Shown piece after piece: positions 1-5,969 of a stretch of 6,129 nt of DNA; the first letter of the stretch is position 1; the number at the start of each line of letters is the position of its first letter. This DNA is from Spirochaetaceae bacterium (GTDB taxonomy: Bacteria > Spirochaetota > Spirochaetia > Treponematales > Breznakiellaceae). The stretch is from positions 1 to 6,129 of the forward strand of contig JAISDF010000162.1 of the NCBI GenBank assembly GCA_031265025.1, written 5' to 3'. Position numbers and translations under genes: made by a program. The notes below the pieces were generated by a model. The model ran no database searches. It was not told the origin of the DNA and saw nothing but the letters and a program-made list of their open reading frames with translations.

Positions 1-194
1 TGTTCAAAATAATTTTCCATGCCGTGTTTTATCTGGTCTACCCGCGCTCCGCAGGCGTTGAGTATATCCCTGACCTCGGTAAAGGTCAGCGCGGCATAGA
101 GTATATGTTCAGGGGTGAGGTATTCATGATTCCGGACCCTGGCTTCGGTATAGGCCGCGTTTATGATAGCCTGCACATGGGAACTGATTTTCAT
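1..194 (-). CDS. clpA: ATP-dependent Clp protease ATP-binding subunit ClpA, N-terminal part (runs off the left edge)
   Basis: Only the first 64 codons are present; the gene continues beyond base 1. The translation starts MKISSHVQAIINAAYTEAR and contains the Clp N-domain signature NHEYLTPEHILYAAL at about residues 22-36, typical of the ClpA N-terminal domain that docks ClpS. ClpA is the cytoplasmic AAA+ unfoldase that feeds substrates into ClpP; its AAA+ domains lie outside the window. The start is supported by AGGAG (bases 203-207 on the minus strand) 8 nt before the ATG. It lies 36 bases downstream of clpS on the same strand, the usual clpS-clpA order, and is probably cotranscribed with it. 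ClpC and ClpB share related N-domains, but the adjacent clpS makes ClpA the best call. Confidence 0.88.
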   Translation of the reverse strand, partial: MKISSHVQAIINAAYTEARVRNHEYLTPEHILYAALTFTEVRDILNACGARVDQIKHGMENYFE

Positions 195-230
195 GCGAAA
201 CACTCCTCTTACATTTAAGGTTCAGCGGTT

Positions 231-527
231 TTATGCCTGCTCCACAAGGCAGCGAAGGGGAAACTCATGCTGTCTCGCAAGGCTGTGCACCTGCTCGGTC
301 TTGGTAACCGCGATATCGAAGGTATACAGCCCTACCATACCCCGGCCCTTGTGATGAACGTCCAGCATGATGCGGGCCGCCTCGGACTCTTCCTTGTGGA
401 ACACGACAATCAAAATCTCCACCACAAATTCCATGCTGGTATAGTCGTCGTTGAGCAGTATGACCCGGTATTGCCCCGGTTCCGTGAGTTTGTTGCCGGT
501 CCTGGCTGCTGTCTGCGTACTCCCCAT
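231..527 (-). CDS. clpS: ATP-dependent Clp protease adaptor ClpS
   Basis: ClpS is the small cytoplasmic adaptor that recognises proteins with destabilising N-terminal residues (N-degrons) and hands them to ClpAP. The product is 98 aa (E. coli ClpS is 106 aa), with a flexible tail of about 18 residues before the core. The core has the family signature YRVILLNDDYTSMEFV at residues 20-35. N26, D27 and D28 correspond to the acidic N-degron pocket, T30 follows, and M32 matches the gatekeeper Met. H58 in DVHHKGRG matches the pocket histidine. The end, HEFPLRCLVEQA, aligns with the E. coli ending EHPLLCTLEKA. GAGAGGTG lies just upstream of the ATG as a Shine-Dalgarno. clpA follows in the same direction. 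No key residue is missing. Confidence 0.96.
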   Translation of the reverse strand: MGSTQTAARTGNKLTEPGQYRVILLNDDYTSMEFVVEILIVVFHKEESEAARIMLDVHHKGRGMVGLYTFDIAVTKTEQVHSLARQHEFPLRCLVEQA

Positions 528-540
528 AGCACCTCTCTAT

Positions 541-569
541 AGAATATACGAAAGTACGCTAAAAAACAA
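541..569 (-). promoter_or_regulatory. candidate promoter for clpS-clpA
   Basis: Read on the minus strand, TTGTTT (564-569) could be a -35 box. It is followed at 15 nt by TATATT (543-548, one mismatch to TATAAT) or at 17 nt by TATTCT (541-546). Either would start transcription around bases 534-536, at the edge of the ribosome-binding sequence, giving a very short leader. It sits in the divergent gap facing away from xth. It was read by eye and is weak. Confidence 0.3.
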
Positions 570-593
570 TCGCCGCCCTGATGGTGCGTACCT

Positions 594-648
594 TTGCCCT
601 GCTTGCGTTTTCCGTAGCCTGCGTTTTATACTTGCCCTGTGCGTATTA
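594..648 (+). repeat. imperfect direct repeat flanking the xth promoter
   Basis: TTGCCCTG occurs at 594-601 and again at 632-639. Each copy is followed by a GCGT-containing tract: CTTGCGTTTT after the first, TGCGTATT after the second. The copies are 38 bases apart, one at the upstream edge of the candidate -35 box and one across the predicted transcription start and GTG codon. This could be a pair of regulator sites or simple chance; no known operator is recognised. Confidence 0.25.
603..632 (+). promoter_or_regulatory. candidate promoter for xth-rhomboid operon
   Basis: TTGCGT (603-608) serves as a weak -35 box, with an 18-nt spacer to TATACT (627-632), which matches the -10 consensus TATAAT at five of six positions. 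Counting the last -10 base as -7 puts +1 at base 639, the G of the xth GTG start codon. That predicts a leaderless or near-leaderless message, in keeping with the absence of any Shine-Dalgarno before xth. The -35 box is poor, so the call rests mainly on the -10 box and its spacing. Confidence 0.42.
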
Positions 649-1430
649 TATCATGGAATGTCAACGGCATACGGGCCGCGGAAAAAAAGGGCCTGATTCC
701 CTGGTTTGAGGGCGAAAGGCCCGATGTACTCTGTGTCCAGGAGACCAAGGCCAGCCCCGAACAGCTTTCGGAAGAACTGCTCCATCCCCGGTCAGGAAAG
801 GGAAAAAAGTACCATTCCTACTGGAGCAGCGCCAAAAAAGCGGGCTATTCGGGAGTCGCCATATACAGCAGGACAGAACCGGACGCGGTTGAAGTCCTCG
901 GAGAAGGCGAATTTGATGATGAAGGCAGGGTGCTTCTGGCTTTTTTTGGCGGCCTGGCGGTGATTTCGGCGTATTTTCCCAATTCCCAGGATGCCGGGGC
1001 AAGGCTGGGCTATAAACTTGCCTTTTGCGCGGCCATAAAACAGCGCTGCGACGCGCTCCTGGCCTCAAAAAAGCATGTGGTGCTTTGCGGTGATTACAAC
1101 ATAGCCCATACGCCGATAGATTTGGCGCGGCCCAGGGAAAATGAAGGCAATGCCGGCTATCTTCCCGAGGAAAGGGCCTGGATGGACCTCTTTACCTCAT
1201 CAGGCTATGCCGACACGTTCCGGCGTCTCCACCCCGGCGAAGGCGGCCATTATTCCTGGTGGTCCTACCGCATGAACGCCAGGGAACGGAATGTGGGGTG
1301 GCGTCTTGATTACCACTGCGTGGACGAGGCCCTCATGGAACGGGTAAAACAGTCCCGCATACGATCCGAAGTAAACGGTTCTGACCACTGCCCCGTGGAA
1401 TTGACGCTGCGCGAGGGGGGCGCTTCATGA
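639..1430 (+). CDS. xth: exodeoxyribonuclease III (ExoA/Xth family AP endonuclease)
   Basis: This is a cytoplasmic base-excision-repair nuclease that cuts DNA at abasic sites and removes 3' blocking groups or nucleotides from duplex ends. The 263-aa product is close to E. coli exonuclease III (268 aa) and spans the whole endonuclease/exonuclease/phosphatase fold. Visible motifs are RIISWNVNGIRAA (N7, metal/catalytic), CVQETKA (E35, metal ligand), YSGVAIYSR (70-78), SAYFPN (Y112, catalytic Tyr), GDYNIAHTPIDL (D152 and N154), WRLDYHCV, and GSDHCPVEL (D249-H250, catalytic His pair). All expected catalytic residues are present. The start is GTG at 639: the conserved ISWN motif begins four codons later and an in-frame TAG lies at 615-617, leaving no other sensible start. 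No Shine-Dalgarno precedes it. The 3' end overlaps the rhomboid gene by 4 bases. Confidence 0.95.
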   Translation: MRIISWNVNGIRAAEKKGLIPWFEGERPDVLCVQETKASPEQLSEELLHPRSGKGKKYHSYWSSAKKAGYSGVAIYSRTEPDAVEVLGEGEFDDEGRVLLAFFGGLAVISAYFPNSQDAGARLGYKLAFCAAIKQRCDALLASKKHVVLCGDYNIAHTPIDLARPRENEGNAGYLPEERAWMDLFTSSGYADTFRRLHPGEGGHYSWWSYRMNARERNVGWRLDYHCVDEALMERVKQSRIRSEVNGSDHCPVELTLREGGAS

Positions 1431-1984
1431 GCATCAAGTATAACGCCCCGGTGGTTTTAAGCTATGCCTTTTTAAGCGTGCTTGTGCTGCTGCTTTCCCA
1501 GACCCTGCTGCCGTTTTTGACGCGGAACTGGTTTCTGGTTCCGGGACGAGGGGAGTTTTCCCTTACCGATATACGGAGCTGGGCGGGACTTGTTACCCAT
1601 ATAATAGGCCACGCGAACTGGAATCACCTGATTTCAAATTTCTCTATTATACTTCTCATAGGCCCCATCCTCGAGGAAACCTACGGTTCGCTTTCCCTCA
1701 TCTTGATGATACTCATCACCGCCCTGGTAACAGGAATCATCAACGCGCTGCTTTTTTCCACCGCCCTGCTTGGGGCTTCGGGGGTGGTCTTTATGATGAT
1801 ACTCCTTGTCTCGTTCACCAATTTCAACCGGGGAGAAATCCCCCTGACCTTTATCCTGGTCCTGCTCCTCTACCTGGGAAGGGAACTCCTGAATTCTTTT
1901 TCTTCCAACAACATTTCTGAATTTGCCCATATAGCCGGAGGTTTTTGCGGCAGCCTGTTCGGGTTTTTCCGGCCGGAGCGTTAA
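1427..1984 (+). CDS. rhomboid family intramembrane serine protease
   Basis: The 185-aa product is very hydrophobic, with about six membrane segments (roughly 9-31, 55-80, 88-110, 113-130, 138-155, 165-182) and almost no soluble extension, so it is the minimal bacterial rhomboid core (GlpG has an extra cytoplasmic domain). Rhomboids cut transmembrane substrates inside the lipid bilayer. The catalytic serine is S118 in LLGASGVVF (the GxSG motif) and its histidine partner is H168 in FAHIAGGFCG. HANWNHLISN supplies the conserved His and Asn of the second segment (H62, H67, N71). All active-site residues are in place, so activity is expected; the substrate is unknown. The start ATG overlaps the xth stop (ATGA), with a GAGGGGGGCG purine tract just upstream, indicating cotranscription and probably translational coupling. 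Confidence 0.9.
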   Translation: MSIKYNAPVVLSYAFLSVLVLLLSQTLLPFLTRNWFLVPGRGEFSLTDIRSWAGLVTHIIGHANWNHLISNFSIILLIGPILEETYGSLSLILMILITALVTGIINALLFSTALLGASGVVFMMILLVSFTNFNRGEIPLTFILVLLLYLGRELLNSFSSNNISEFAHIAGGFCGSLFGFFRPER

Positions 1985-2024
1985 AGGGTCCCTGACACAT
2001 TTCCGCGGTGTTCTTTGGCTTTTG

Positions 2025-2038
2025 CCCGGTACACCGGG
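2025..2038. other. short perfect inverted repeat in the rhomboid-thrA gap
   Basis: CCCGGT and ACCGGG form 6-base arms around a 2-base centre (2031-2032). As RNA this gives a 5-bp GC-rich stem with a TACA loop. The plus-strand sequence after it is AATTATTGG, not a T-run, so it is a poor intrinsic terminator; a protein-binding palindrome before thrA is equally possible. The rest of the 103-base gap holds no leader peptide rich in Thr or Ile codons. Confidence 0.35.
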
Positions 2039-2054
2039 AATTATTGGCCCTACC

Positions 2055-2083
2055 TTGATACTTCCGCCAAAAAAGTTTATCAA
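2055..2083 (+). promoter_or_regulatory. candidate promoter for thrA-aminotransferase operon
   Basis: TTGATA (2055-2060, five of six to TTGACA) is followed after exactly 17 nt by TATCAA (2078-2083, four of six to TATAAT). Transcription would start near base 2090, at the first ATG and 4 nt before the second ATG at 2094. This fits the absence of a Shine-Dalgarno before thrA. The -10 box is mediocre and nothing else supports the call. Confidence 0.3.
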
Positions 2084-2087
2084 TTCT

Positions 2088-4559
2088 ATGTATATGGTAG
2101 TGCTTAAATTTGGCGGCACCTCGGTGGGTTCCGCGGAAGCGGTCAAACAAATACTGGCGATAGTGGGCGGCGACGAACATCTGGGCCGGGTGCAGGTCAT
2201 TGTGGTTTCCGCCCTGTCCGGGGTTACCGATGCCCTCATCGGCATGGCCCAAAAGGCCGCCCTCGGAGACCTGACATACCGGGAAGAACTTCTTGCCCTT
2301 GAAAAGCGCCATGAGGAATTCCACGGCGCCCTGCTTTCGGGAGAATCCCGGAACGAAGCGTCGGCGTTTGTACGGAGCAGCTTCGGGGAACTGGGCCGTT
2401 TTCTTGACGGGGTAGGGGTACTCAGGGAACTGACCCCCCGCGTCCTTGATTATATCATGAGTTTTGGGGAGAGGATTTCCGCTGTCCTCATAAGCCGCGT
2501 ACTCACCGGGGCGGGACGGCCCGCGGTATACTGCGATGCCAGGGAACTTATCATAACCGATGACAATTTCGGAAACGCCCGTTTCTTTCCGGGGGAAAGT
2601 TATCTGCGCATCAAGAATTACATGGCAAAACAGAGCGGCCTTGTTGTGGCCGCCGGTTTTATAGGCGCCACCGGAAGCGGCGAAACCACGACGCTGGGCA
2701 GGGGCGGCTCCGATCTCAGCGCGGCGGTTTTCGGCGCGGCTCTCAACGCCGAAGAGGTTGAAATCTGGACCGATGTGGACGGCATACTTACCGCCGATCC
2801 CCGTCTGGTAAAGGACGCGTTCAGGATAGACGCCATTTCCTATGTTGAGGCAATGGAACTTTCCCATTTCGGCGCCAAGGTGCTCCACCCTCCCACGGTA
2901 AAGCCTGCCCTGGAAAAAGGCATTCCCATACGGATACGAAACACCTTTAACCCCAGGGGCGAGGGGACAAGGATAACCAGGGACGGCGCTCCGGGGAAAT
3001 ATCCCATACGGGGCATCAGCTCCATGGGGGACATAGCCCTTATCAGGGTGCAGGGATCGGGCATGGCGGGGGTCGCGGGTTTTTCTTCCCGCCTCTTCGG
3101 AGCCCTGGCCGCGAAAAACATAAGCGTTATACTCATCACCCAGGGTTCAAGCGAATATTCAATATGTTTTGCCGTGCGTCCCGAAGACGCCCATCTTTCC
3201 ATAGAGGCTATTTCCAAAAATTTTGAAAGGGAAATAGCTTCGGCGGTGATAGACCCTCCCATACTGGAACTCAATATGGCCATAATCGCCGTTGTGGGCG
3301 CCGGAATGAAGCGGAGTTCGGGCGTTGTGGGCAAAGTGTTTCACGCGCTGGGACGAAACGGCATCAATGTGGTTGCTATTGCCCAGGGTTCCTCGGAGCT
3401 CAATATTTCGGCGGTTATACGCAAGGAAGATACGGCCAAGGCCCTTAACGCCGTACACGAAGCCTTTTTCCTTGCCGGCATACGGTCGGTAAATCTTTTC
3501 CTTGTGGGAACAGGGCTCATAGGCGGCACCCTGCTCAAGCAGCTTGAACGCCACAGGATCATTCTTGCCGACAAGCACAAGATACGGATAAACCTTACCG
3601 GCCTGGCCAATTCGCGGCGTATGCTTTTTGACAGCGAGGGCATCAGCCCCGGCGCGGCAAAGACCCTGCTCATGGACGACGCGCGGCAGGCGGAGCCTTT
3701 CGAACTTTCCGAATTCATCAAAAGAATGAAATCCTATAATCTTCCCAATACCGCTTTCTGCGACTGTACCGCCAGCGACGCCGTTGCCCGGACCTATGAG
3801 GAACTTCTTGCCTCCTCGATTCCGGTGATTACCCCCAACAAGCGGGCCAATTCCGGGGCCTATGAATACTATAGCGGACTTACCGGGCTTTCCAGGGAAA
3901 AGGGCATACCCTATCTGTACGAGACCACCGTCTGCGCCGGACTTCCGGTGATTTCCACCCTCAGGGACCTTCATCTTTCGGGAGATACGGTACGGCGTAT
4001 CGAAGCGGTACTTTCGGGGACATTGAGTTATATCTTCAATAATTTTGACGGATCCAAAACTTTTTCCGCCCTGGTACGGGAGGCCAGGGCCAGGGGTTAT
4101 ACGGAACCTGATCCCAGGGATGACCTTAACGCCATGGACGCGGCGAGGAAGGCCCTGGTGCTGGCCAGGGAATGCGGCATGCCCCTGGAATTTGAGCAGG
4201 TCAGCATTGAACCCATACTGCCCGAGGCCTGTTTCAGGGCTCAGGACGTGGACGCCTTTTTCGGGGAACTTGAAAAAAGCGACGGCGTCTTTGAGGAGCG
4301 GCGAAAGCAGGCAGAGGCTTCGGGCAGGACTCTCCGTTATGTGGCACTCATCGAGGCGGGTCGGGCGGAACTTTCCCTCAGATCCGAGGCTCCTGACAGT
4401 CCTTTCCGTTCCCTGGTGGACGCGGATAATATGGTGGTGATTACCACGGACCGCTATTCAAGCCTGCCCCTGGTCGTCAAAGGACCGGGCGCCGGGGCCG
4501 AAGTTACGGCCGGCGGGGTTTTCGCCGATATAGTGCGCATAGCGCGGACCTTGGTCTGA
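2088..4559 (+). CDS. thrA: bifunctional aspartokinase / homoserine dehydrogenase
   Basis: The enzyme phosphorylates aspartate (first step of the aspartate family) and reduces aspartate semialdehyde to homoserine, feeding threonine and methionine synthesis. Length is 823 aa from ATG 2088 (E. coli ThrA 820). The kinase domain has LKFGGTSVG (6-14), VVSALSGVTD (39-48), SFGERIS (125-131), GRGGSD (204-209) and WTDVDGILTADPR (227-239). Two ACT regulatory segments begin near 310 and 397, each with QGSSE; Q352 and Q433 are 81 residues apart, as are the two threonine-sensing glutamines of plant AK-HSDH. The dehydrogenase follows: VGTGLIGG NAD(P) loop (473-480), ETTVCAGLP (612-620), and TEPDPRDDLNAMDAARK with E673, D679, D684 and catalytic K688. 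ATG 2094 is an equally good start. An upstream in-frame TTG at 2022 would add 22 residues before the canonical N-terminus and is disfavoured. No Shine-Dalgarno is evident. Confidence 0.96.
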   Translation: MYMVVLKFGGTSVGSAEAVKQILAIVGGDEHLGRVQVIVVSALSGVTDALIGMAQKAALGDLTYREELLALEKRHEEFHGALLSGESRNEASAFVRSSFGELGRFLDGVGVLRELTPRVLDYIMSFGERISAVLISRVLTGAGRPAVYCDARELIITDDNFGNARFFPGESYLRIKNYMAKQSGLVVAAGFIGATGSGETTTLGRGGSDLSAAVFGAALNAEEVEIWTDVDGILTADPRLVKDAFRIDAISYVEAMELSHFGAKVLHPPTVKPALEKGIPIRIRNTFNPRGEGTRITRDGAPGKYPIRGISSMGDIALIRVQGSGMAGVAGFSSRLFGALAAKNISVILITQGSSEYSICFAVRPEDAHLSIEAISKNFEREIASAVIDPPILELNMAIIAVVGAGMKRSSGVVGKVFHALGRNGINVVAIAQGSSELNISAVIRKEDTAKALNAVHEAFFLAGIRSVNLFLVGTGLIGGTLLKQLERHRIILADKHKIRINLTGLANSRRMLFDSEGISPGAAKTLLMDDARQAEPFELSEFIKRMKSYNLPNTAFCDCTASDAVARTYEELLASSIPVITPNKRANSGAYEYYSGLTGLSREKGIPYLYETTVCAGLPVISTLRDLHLSGDTVRRIEAVLSGTLSYIFNNFDGSKTFSALVREARARGYTEPDPRDDLNAMDAARKALVLARECGMPLEFEQVSIEPILPEACFRAQDVDAFFGELEKSDGVFEERRKQAEASGRTLRYVALIEAGRAELSLRSEAPDSPFRSLVDADNMVVITTDRYSSLPLVVKGPGAGAEVTAGGVFADIVRIARTLV

Positions 4560-4578
4560 CACCCCTTGGTCTGACACC
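4549..4578 (+). repeat. perfect 15-base tandem duplication across the thrA stop
   Basis: CCTTGGTCTGACACC occurs at 4549-4563 and again, without a gap, at 4564-4578. The first copy contains the last ThrA codons (Thr-Leu-Val) and the TGA stop, so loss or gain of one unit leaves ThrA unchanged and only alters spacing to the aminotransferase Shine-Dalgarno at 4581. The core CTGACAC also appears at 1992-1998, just after the rhomboid stop. Confidence 0.95.
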
Positions 4579-4591
4579 ATAAGGAGAAGAT

Positions 4592-5788
4592 ATGGCCATA
4601 GCAAAAGCGGTGAAGGGCGCCCTCGCGGGTTCCTCAATGATACGGAAAATGTTTGAGGAAGGAAGCGAACTTAAAAAGAAGTACGGTGCCGGAAAGGTAT
4701 TTGATTTTTCCATAGGCAATCCCGATCTGGAGCCGCCTCCGGCTTTTCACGAAGCCCTTGTCCGCCTTGCCTCCGAGGACGCGAAGGGAAGCCACGGCTA
4801 TATGCCCAATCCCGGTTTTCCCGGCGTGCGGGAAGCTGTCGCGCAAAGGGCCTCCCGCGAACAGGGCGCGCCGCTCTCAGGCAGCCACATCATCATGGCG
4901 TCAGGCGCAGCCGGCGCCCTCAACGTGATTCTTAAAACCATACTCAATCCCGGCGACGAACTCATAGTGTCCGCTCCCTATTTTATGGAGTACGGCGCCT
5001 ATGTTGCCAATCACGGCGGCGTTCTGACTGCCGTTGACAGCGGGGAGGACTTCAACCTGGATGTGGAAGCCATAGCCGCCTCGCTCACGGAAAAGACAGC
5101 CGCCGTGCTTATCAATTCTCCCCATAATCCCACAGGCAGGGTGTACCCAAGGGAAACCCTTGAAGAACTCGCCTCGGCGCTCCGGGAGCACGGCAGGAAA
5201 ACAGGGCGGAAACCCTACCTTGTGTCCGATGAGCCGTACCGGGAAATAGTCTACGACGGCATTGAAGTCCCTTCCGTACTTGCCGCGTACGAAGAATCAA
5301 TGGTCGCCACGTCTTATTCGAAAAACCTTTCCCTGCCCGGGGAACGCATAGGCTATATCGCGGTAAGCCCCAGGGCCGAAGGTCTTGACGATCTTTTGGC
5401 CGGCCTTGTGTACGCCACCAGGGTGCTCGGCTATGTGAACGCCCCGGCTCTCATGCAGCGCGTAGTGGCCGCCCTCACCGGGGAAAAAGCCGCCGTTGCC
5501 GTGTATGCCGCAAGACGGGACGCCTTTATTGAGGTGCTTAAGGAAACAGGCATTGAATACGCCCCGCCCCAGGGGACCTTTTACCTTTTCTGCAAAGTCC
5601 CGGCCCGCAAAAAAAACGGCCCCTCCGCGGACAGCGACTTTACCGCGCATCTTAAAAAACACCTCATACTTGGCGTTCCGGGTTCCTCCTTTAAGAAGCC
5701 GGGATGGGTGCGCTTTGCCTACTGCGTAGACGAAAAACTTATCAGGGACTCGGCCCCCGCCTTTAGGGCCGCCGTCGCGGAGTGGTAG
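4592..5788 (+). CDS. PLP-dependent class I/II aminotransferase (aspartate aminotransferase fold type I)
   Basis: The 398-aa product is a full-length cytosolic fold-type I aminotransferase that moves amino groups between an amino acid and a 2-oxo acid using pyridoxal phosphate. Motifs in order: FDFSIGNPDLEPP (37-49), the N-terminal substrate-site region; NSPHNPTGR (175-183), with N179 contacting the cofactor; SDEPYREIVYDG (D213 pairs with the pyridine nitrogen, Y216 with the 3'-oxygen); SYSKNLSLPGERIGY, with Schiff-base lysine K244 and phosphate-binding R252; GTFYLF; and WVRFAYC, with R374 expected to hold the substrate carboxylate. AAGGAG (4581-4586) lies 5 nt before the ATG, a strong site. 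It starts 32 bases after thrA and is probably cotranscribed. That context hints at aspartate-family chemistry, but aspartate, alanine, aromatic and diaminopimelate-type aminotransferases share these motifs, so no symbol is given. Confidence 0.93.
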   Translation: MAIAKAVKGALAGSSMIRKMFEEGSELKKKYGAGKVFDFSIGNPDLEPPPAFHEALVRLASEDAKGSHGYMPNPGFPGVREAVAQRASREQGAPLSGSHIIMASGAAGALNVILKTILNPGDELIVSAPYFMEYGAYVANHGGVLTAVDSGEDFNLDVEAIAASLTEKTAAVLINSPHNPTGRVYPRETLEELASALREHGRKTGRKPYLVSDEPYREIVYDGIEVPSVLAAYEESMVATSYSKNLSLPGERIGYIAVSPRAEGLDDLLAGLVYATRVLGYVNAPALMQRVVAALTGEKAAVAVYAARRDAFIEVLKETGIEYAPPQGTFYLFCKVPARKKNGPSADSDFTAHLKKHLILGVPGSSFKKPGWVRFAYCVDEKLIRDSAPAFRAAVAEW

Positions 5789-5825
5789 AGGTATAATATC
5801 ACAGAGAAGTATTTTTACCTGGGAC

Positions 5826-5855
5826 GGTAATCAGGCAATGCCTGTTTTAATTACC
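5826..5855 (+). terminator. probable intrinsic terminator after the aminotransferase gene
   Basis: CAGGC (5832-5836) pairs with GCCTG (5840-5844) around an AAT loop, directly followed by TTTTAATT. Outer arms GGTAAT (5826-5831) and ATTACC (5850-5855) can extend the structure with a TTTTA bulge. The T-tract lies on the plus-strand side, so it would stop transcription coming from thrA and the aminotransferase. The inner stem is only 5 bp, so strength is uncertain. Confidence 0.5.
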
Positions 5856-5969
5856 CCGGCAGCAAATGTGATTTATGAACATGGCGACCAGTATGTCAGC
5901 GAAATCATCCGCGCTGGGGCCGCCGTAACAGCCCCCAGCACTCTATTTACCGCAGAAACTCTACGCTGA
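5838..5969 (+). CDS. doubtful small ORF, 43 codons
   Basis: An ATG at 5838 opens a frame that begins MPVLITPAANVIYEHGDQY and ends at TGA 5967-5969. The frame is also open upstream to 5730, inside the aminotransferase gene. The composition reads like real protein, but no family is recognised, there is no clear Shine-Dalgarno, the ATG lies inside the probable terminator stem, and the end overlaps the convergent minus-strand gene by 23 bases. A perfect TATAAT lies at 5792-5797 but has no -35 partner. It could be a small gene, a remnant of a decayed one, or chance. Confidence 0.15.
   Translation: MPVLITPAANVIYEHGDQYVSEIIRAGAAVTAPSTLFTAETLR
5913..5939. other. 7-bp GC-rich hairpin in the convergent gap
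   Basis: GCTGGGG (5913-5919) pairs perfectly with CCCCAGC (5933-5939) across a 13-base loop. It lies just before the stop codons of two converging transcription directions. There is no T-run on either side, so it is not a standard intrinsic terminator, but it could stabilise 3' ends or slow opposing polymerases. Confidence 0.4.

Noticed and set aside
661..1068. 135-codon minus-strand open frame inside xth
   Set aside because: Arg/Pro-rich antisense shadow of a well-supported gene, with no ribosome site or known motif.
1985..2087. Possible attenuator, T-box or riboswitch before thrA
   Set aside because: No leader ORF with Thr/Ile codons, no T-box sequence, and only one short hairpin without a T-run; the gap is too short for a typical riboswitch with expression platform.
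1851..2888. 345-codon open frame on the minus strand opposite rhomboid and thrA
   Set aside because: It lies wholly antisense to two genes with clear conserved motifs, has no recognisable domain, and is explained by GC-rich codon bias leaving the opposite strand open.
3159..3974. 271-codon minus-strand open frame inside thrA
   Set aside because: Antisense shadow of the ACT and homoserine dehydrogenase coding region; low-complexity Gly/Lys-rich translation with no motif.
5792..5797. Perfect TATAAT just after the aminotransferase stop
   Set aside because: No -35-like sequence at 16-18 bases upstream (the region is CCGCCGTCGCGG), no extended -10 TG, and no convincing gene downstream, so it is not called as a promoter.
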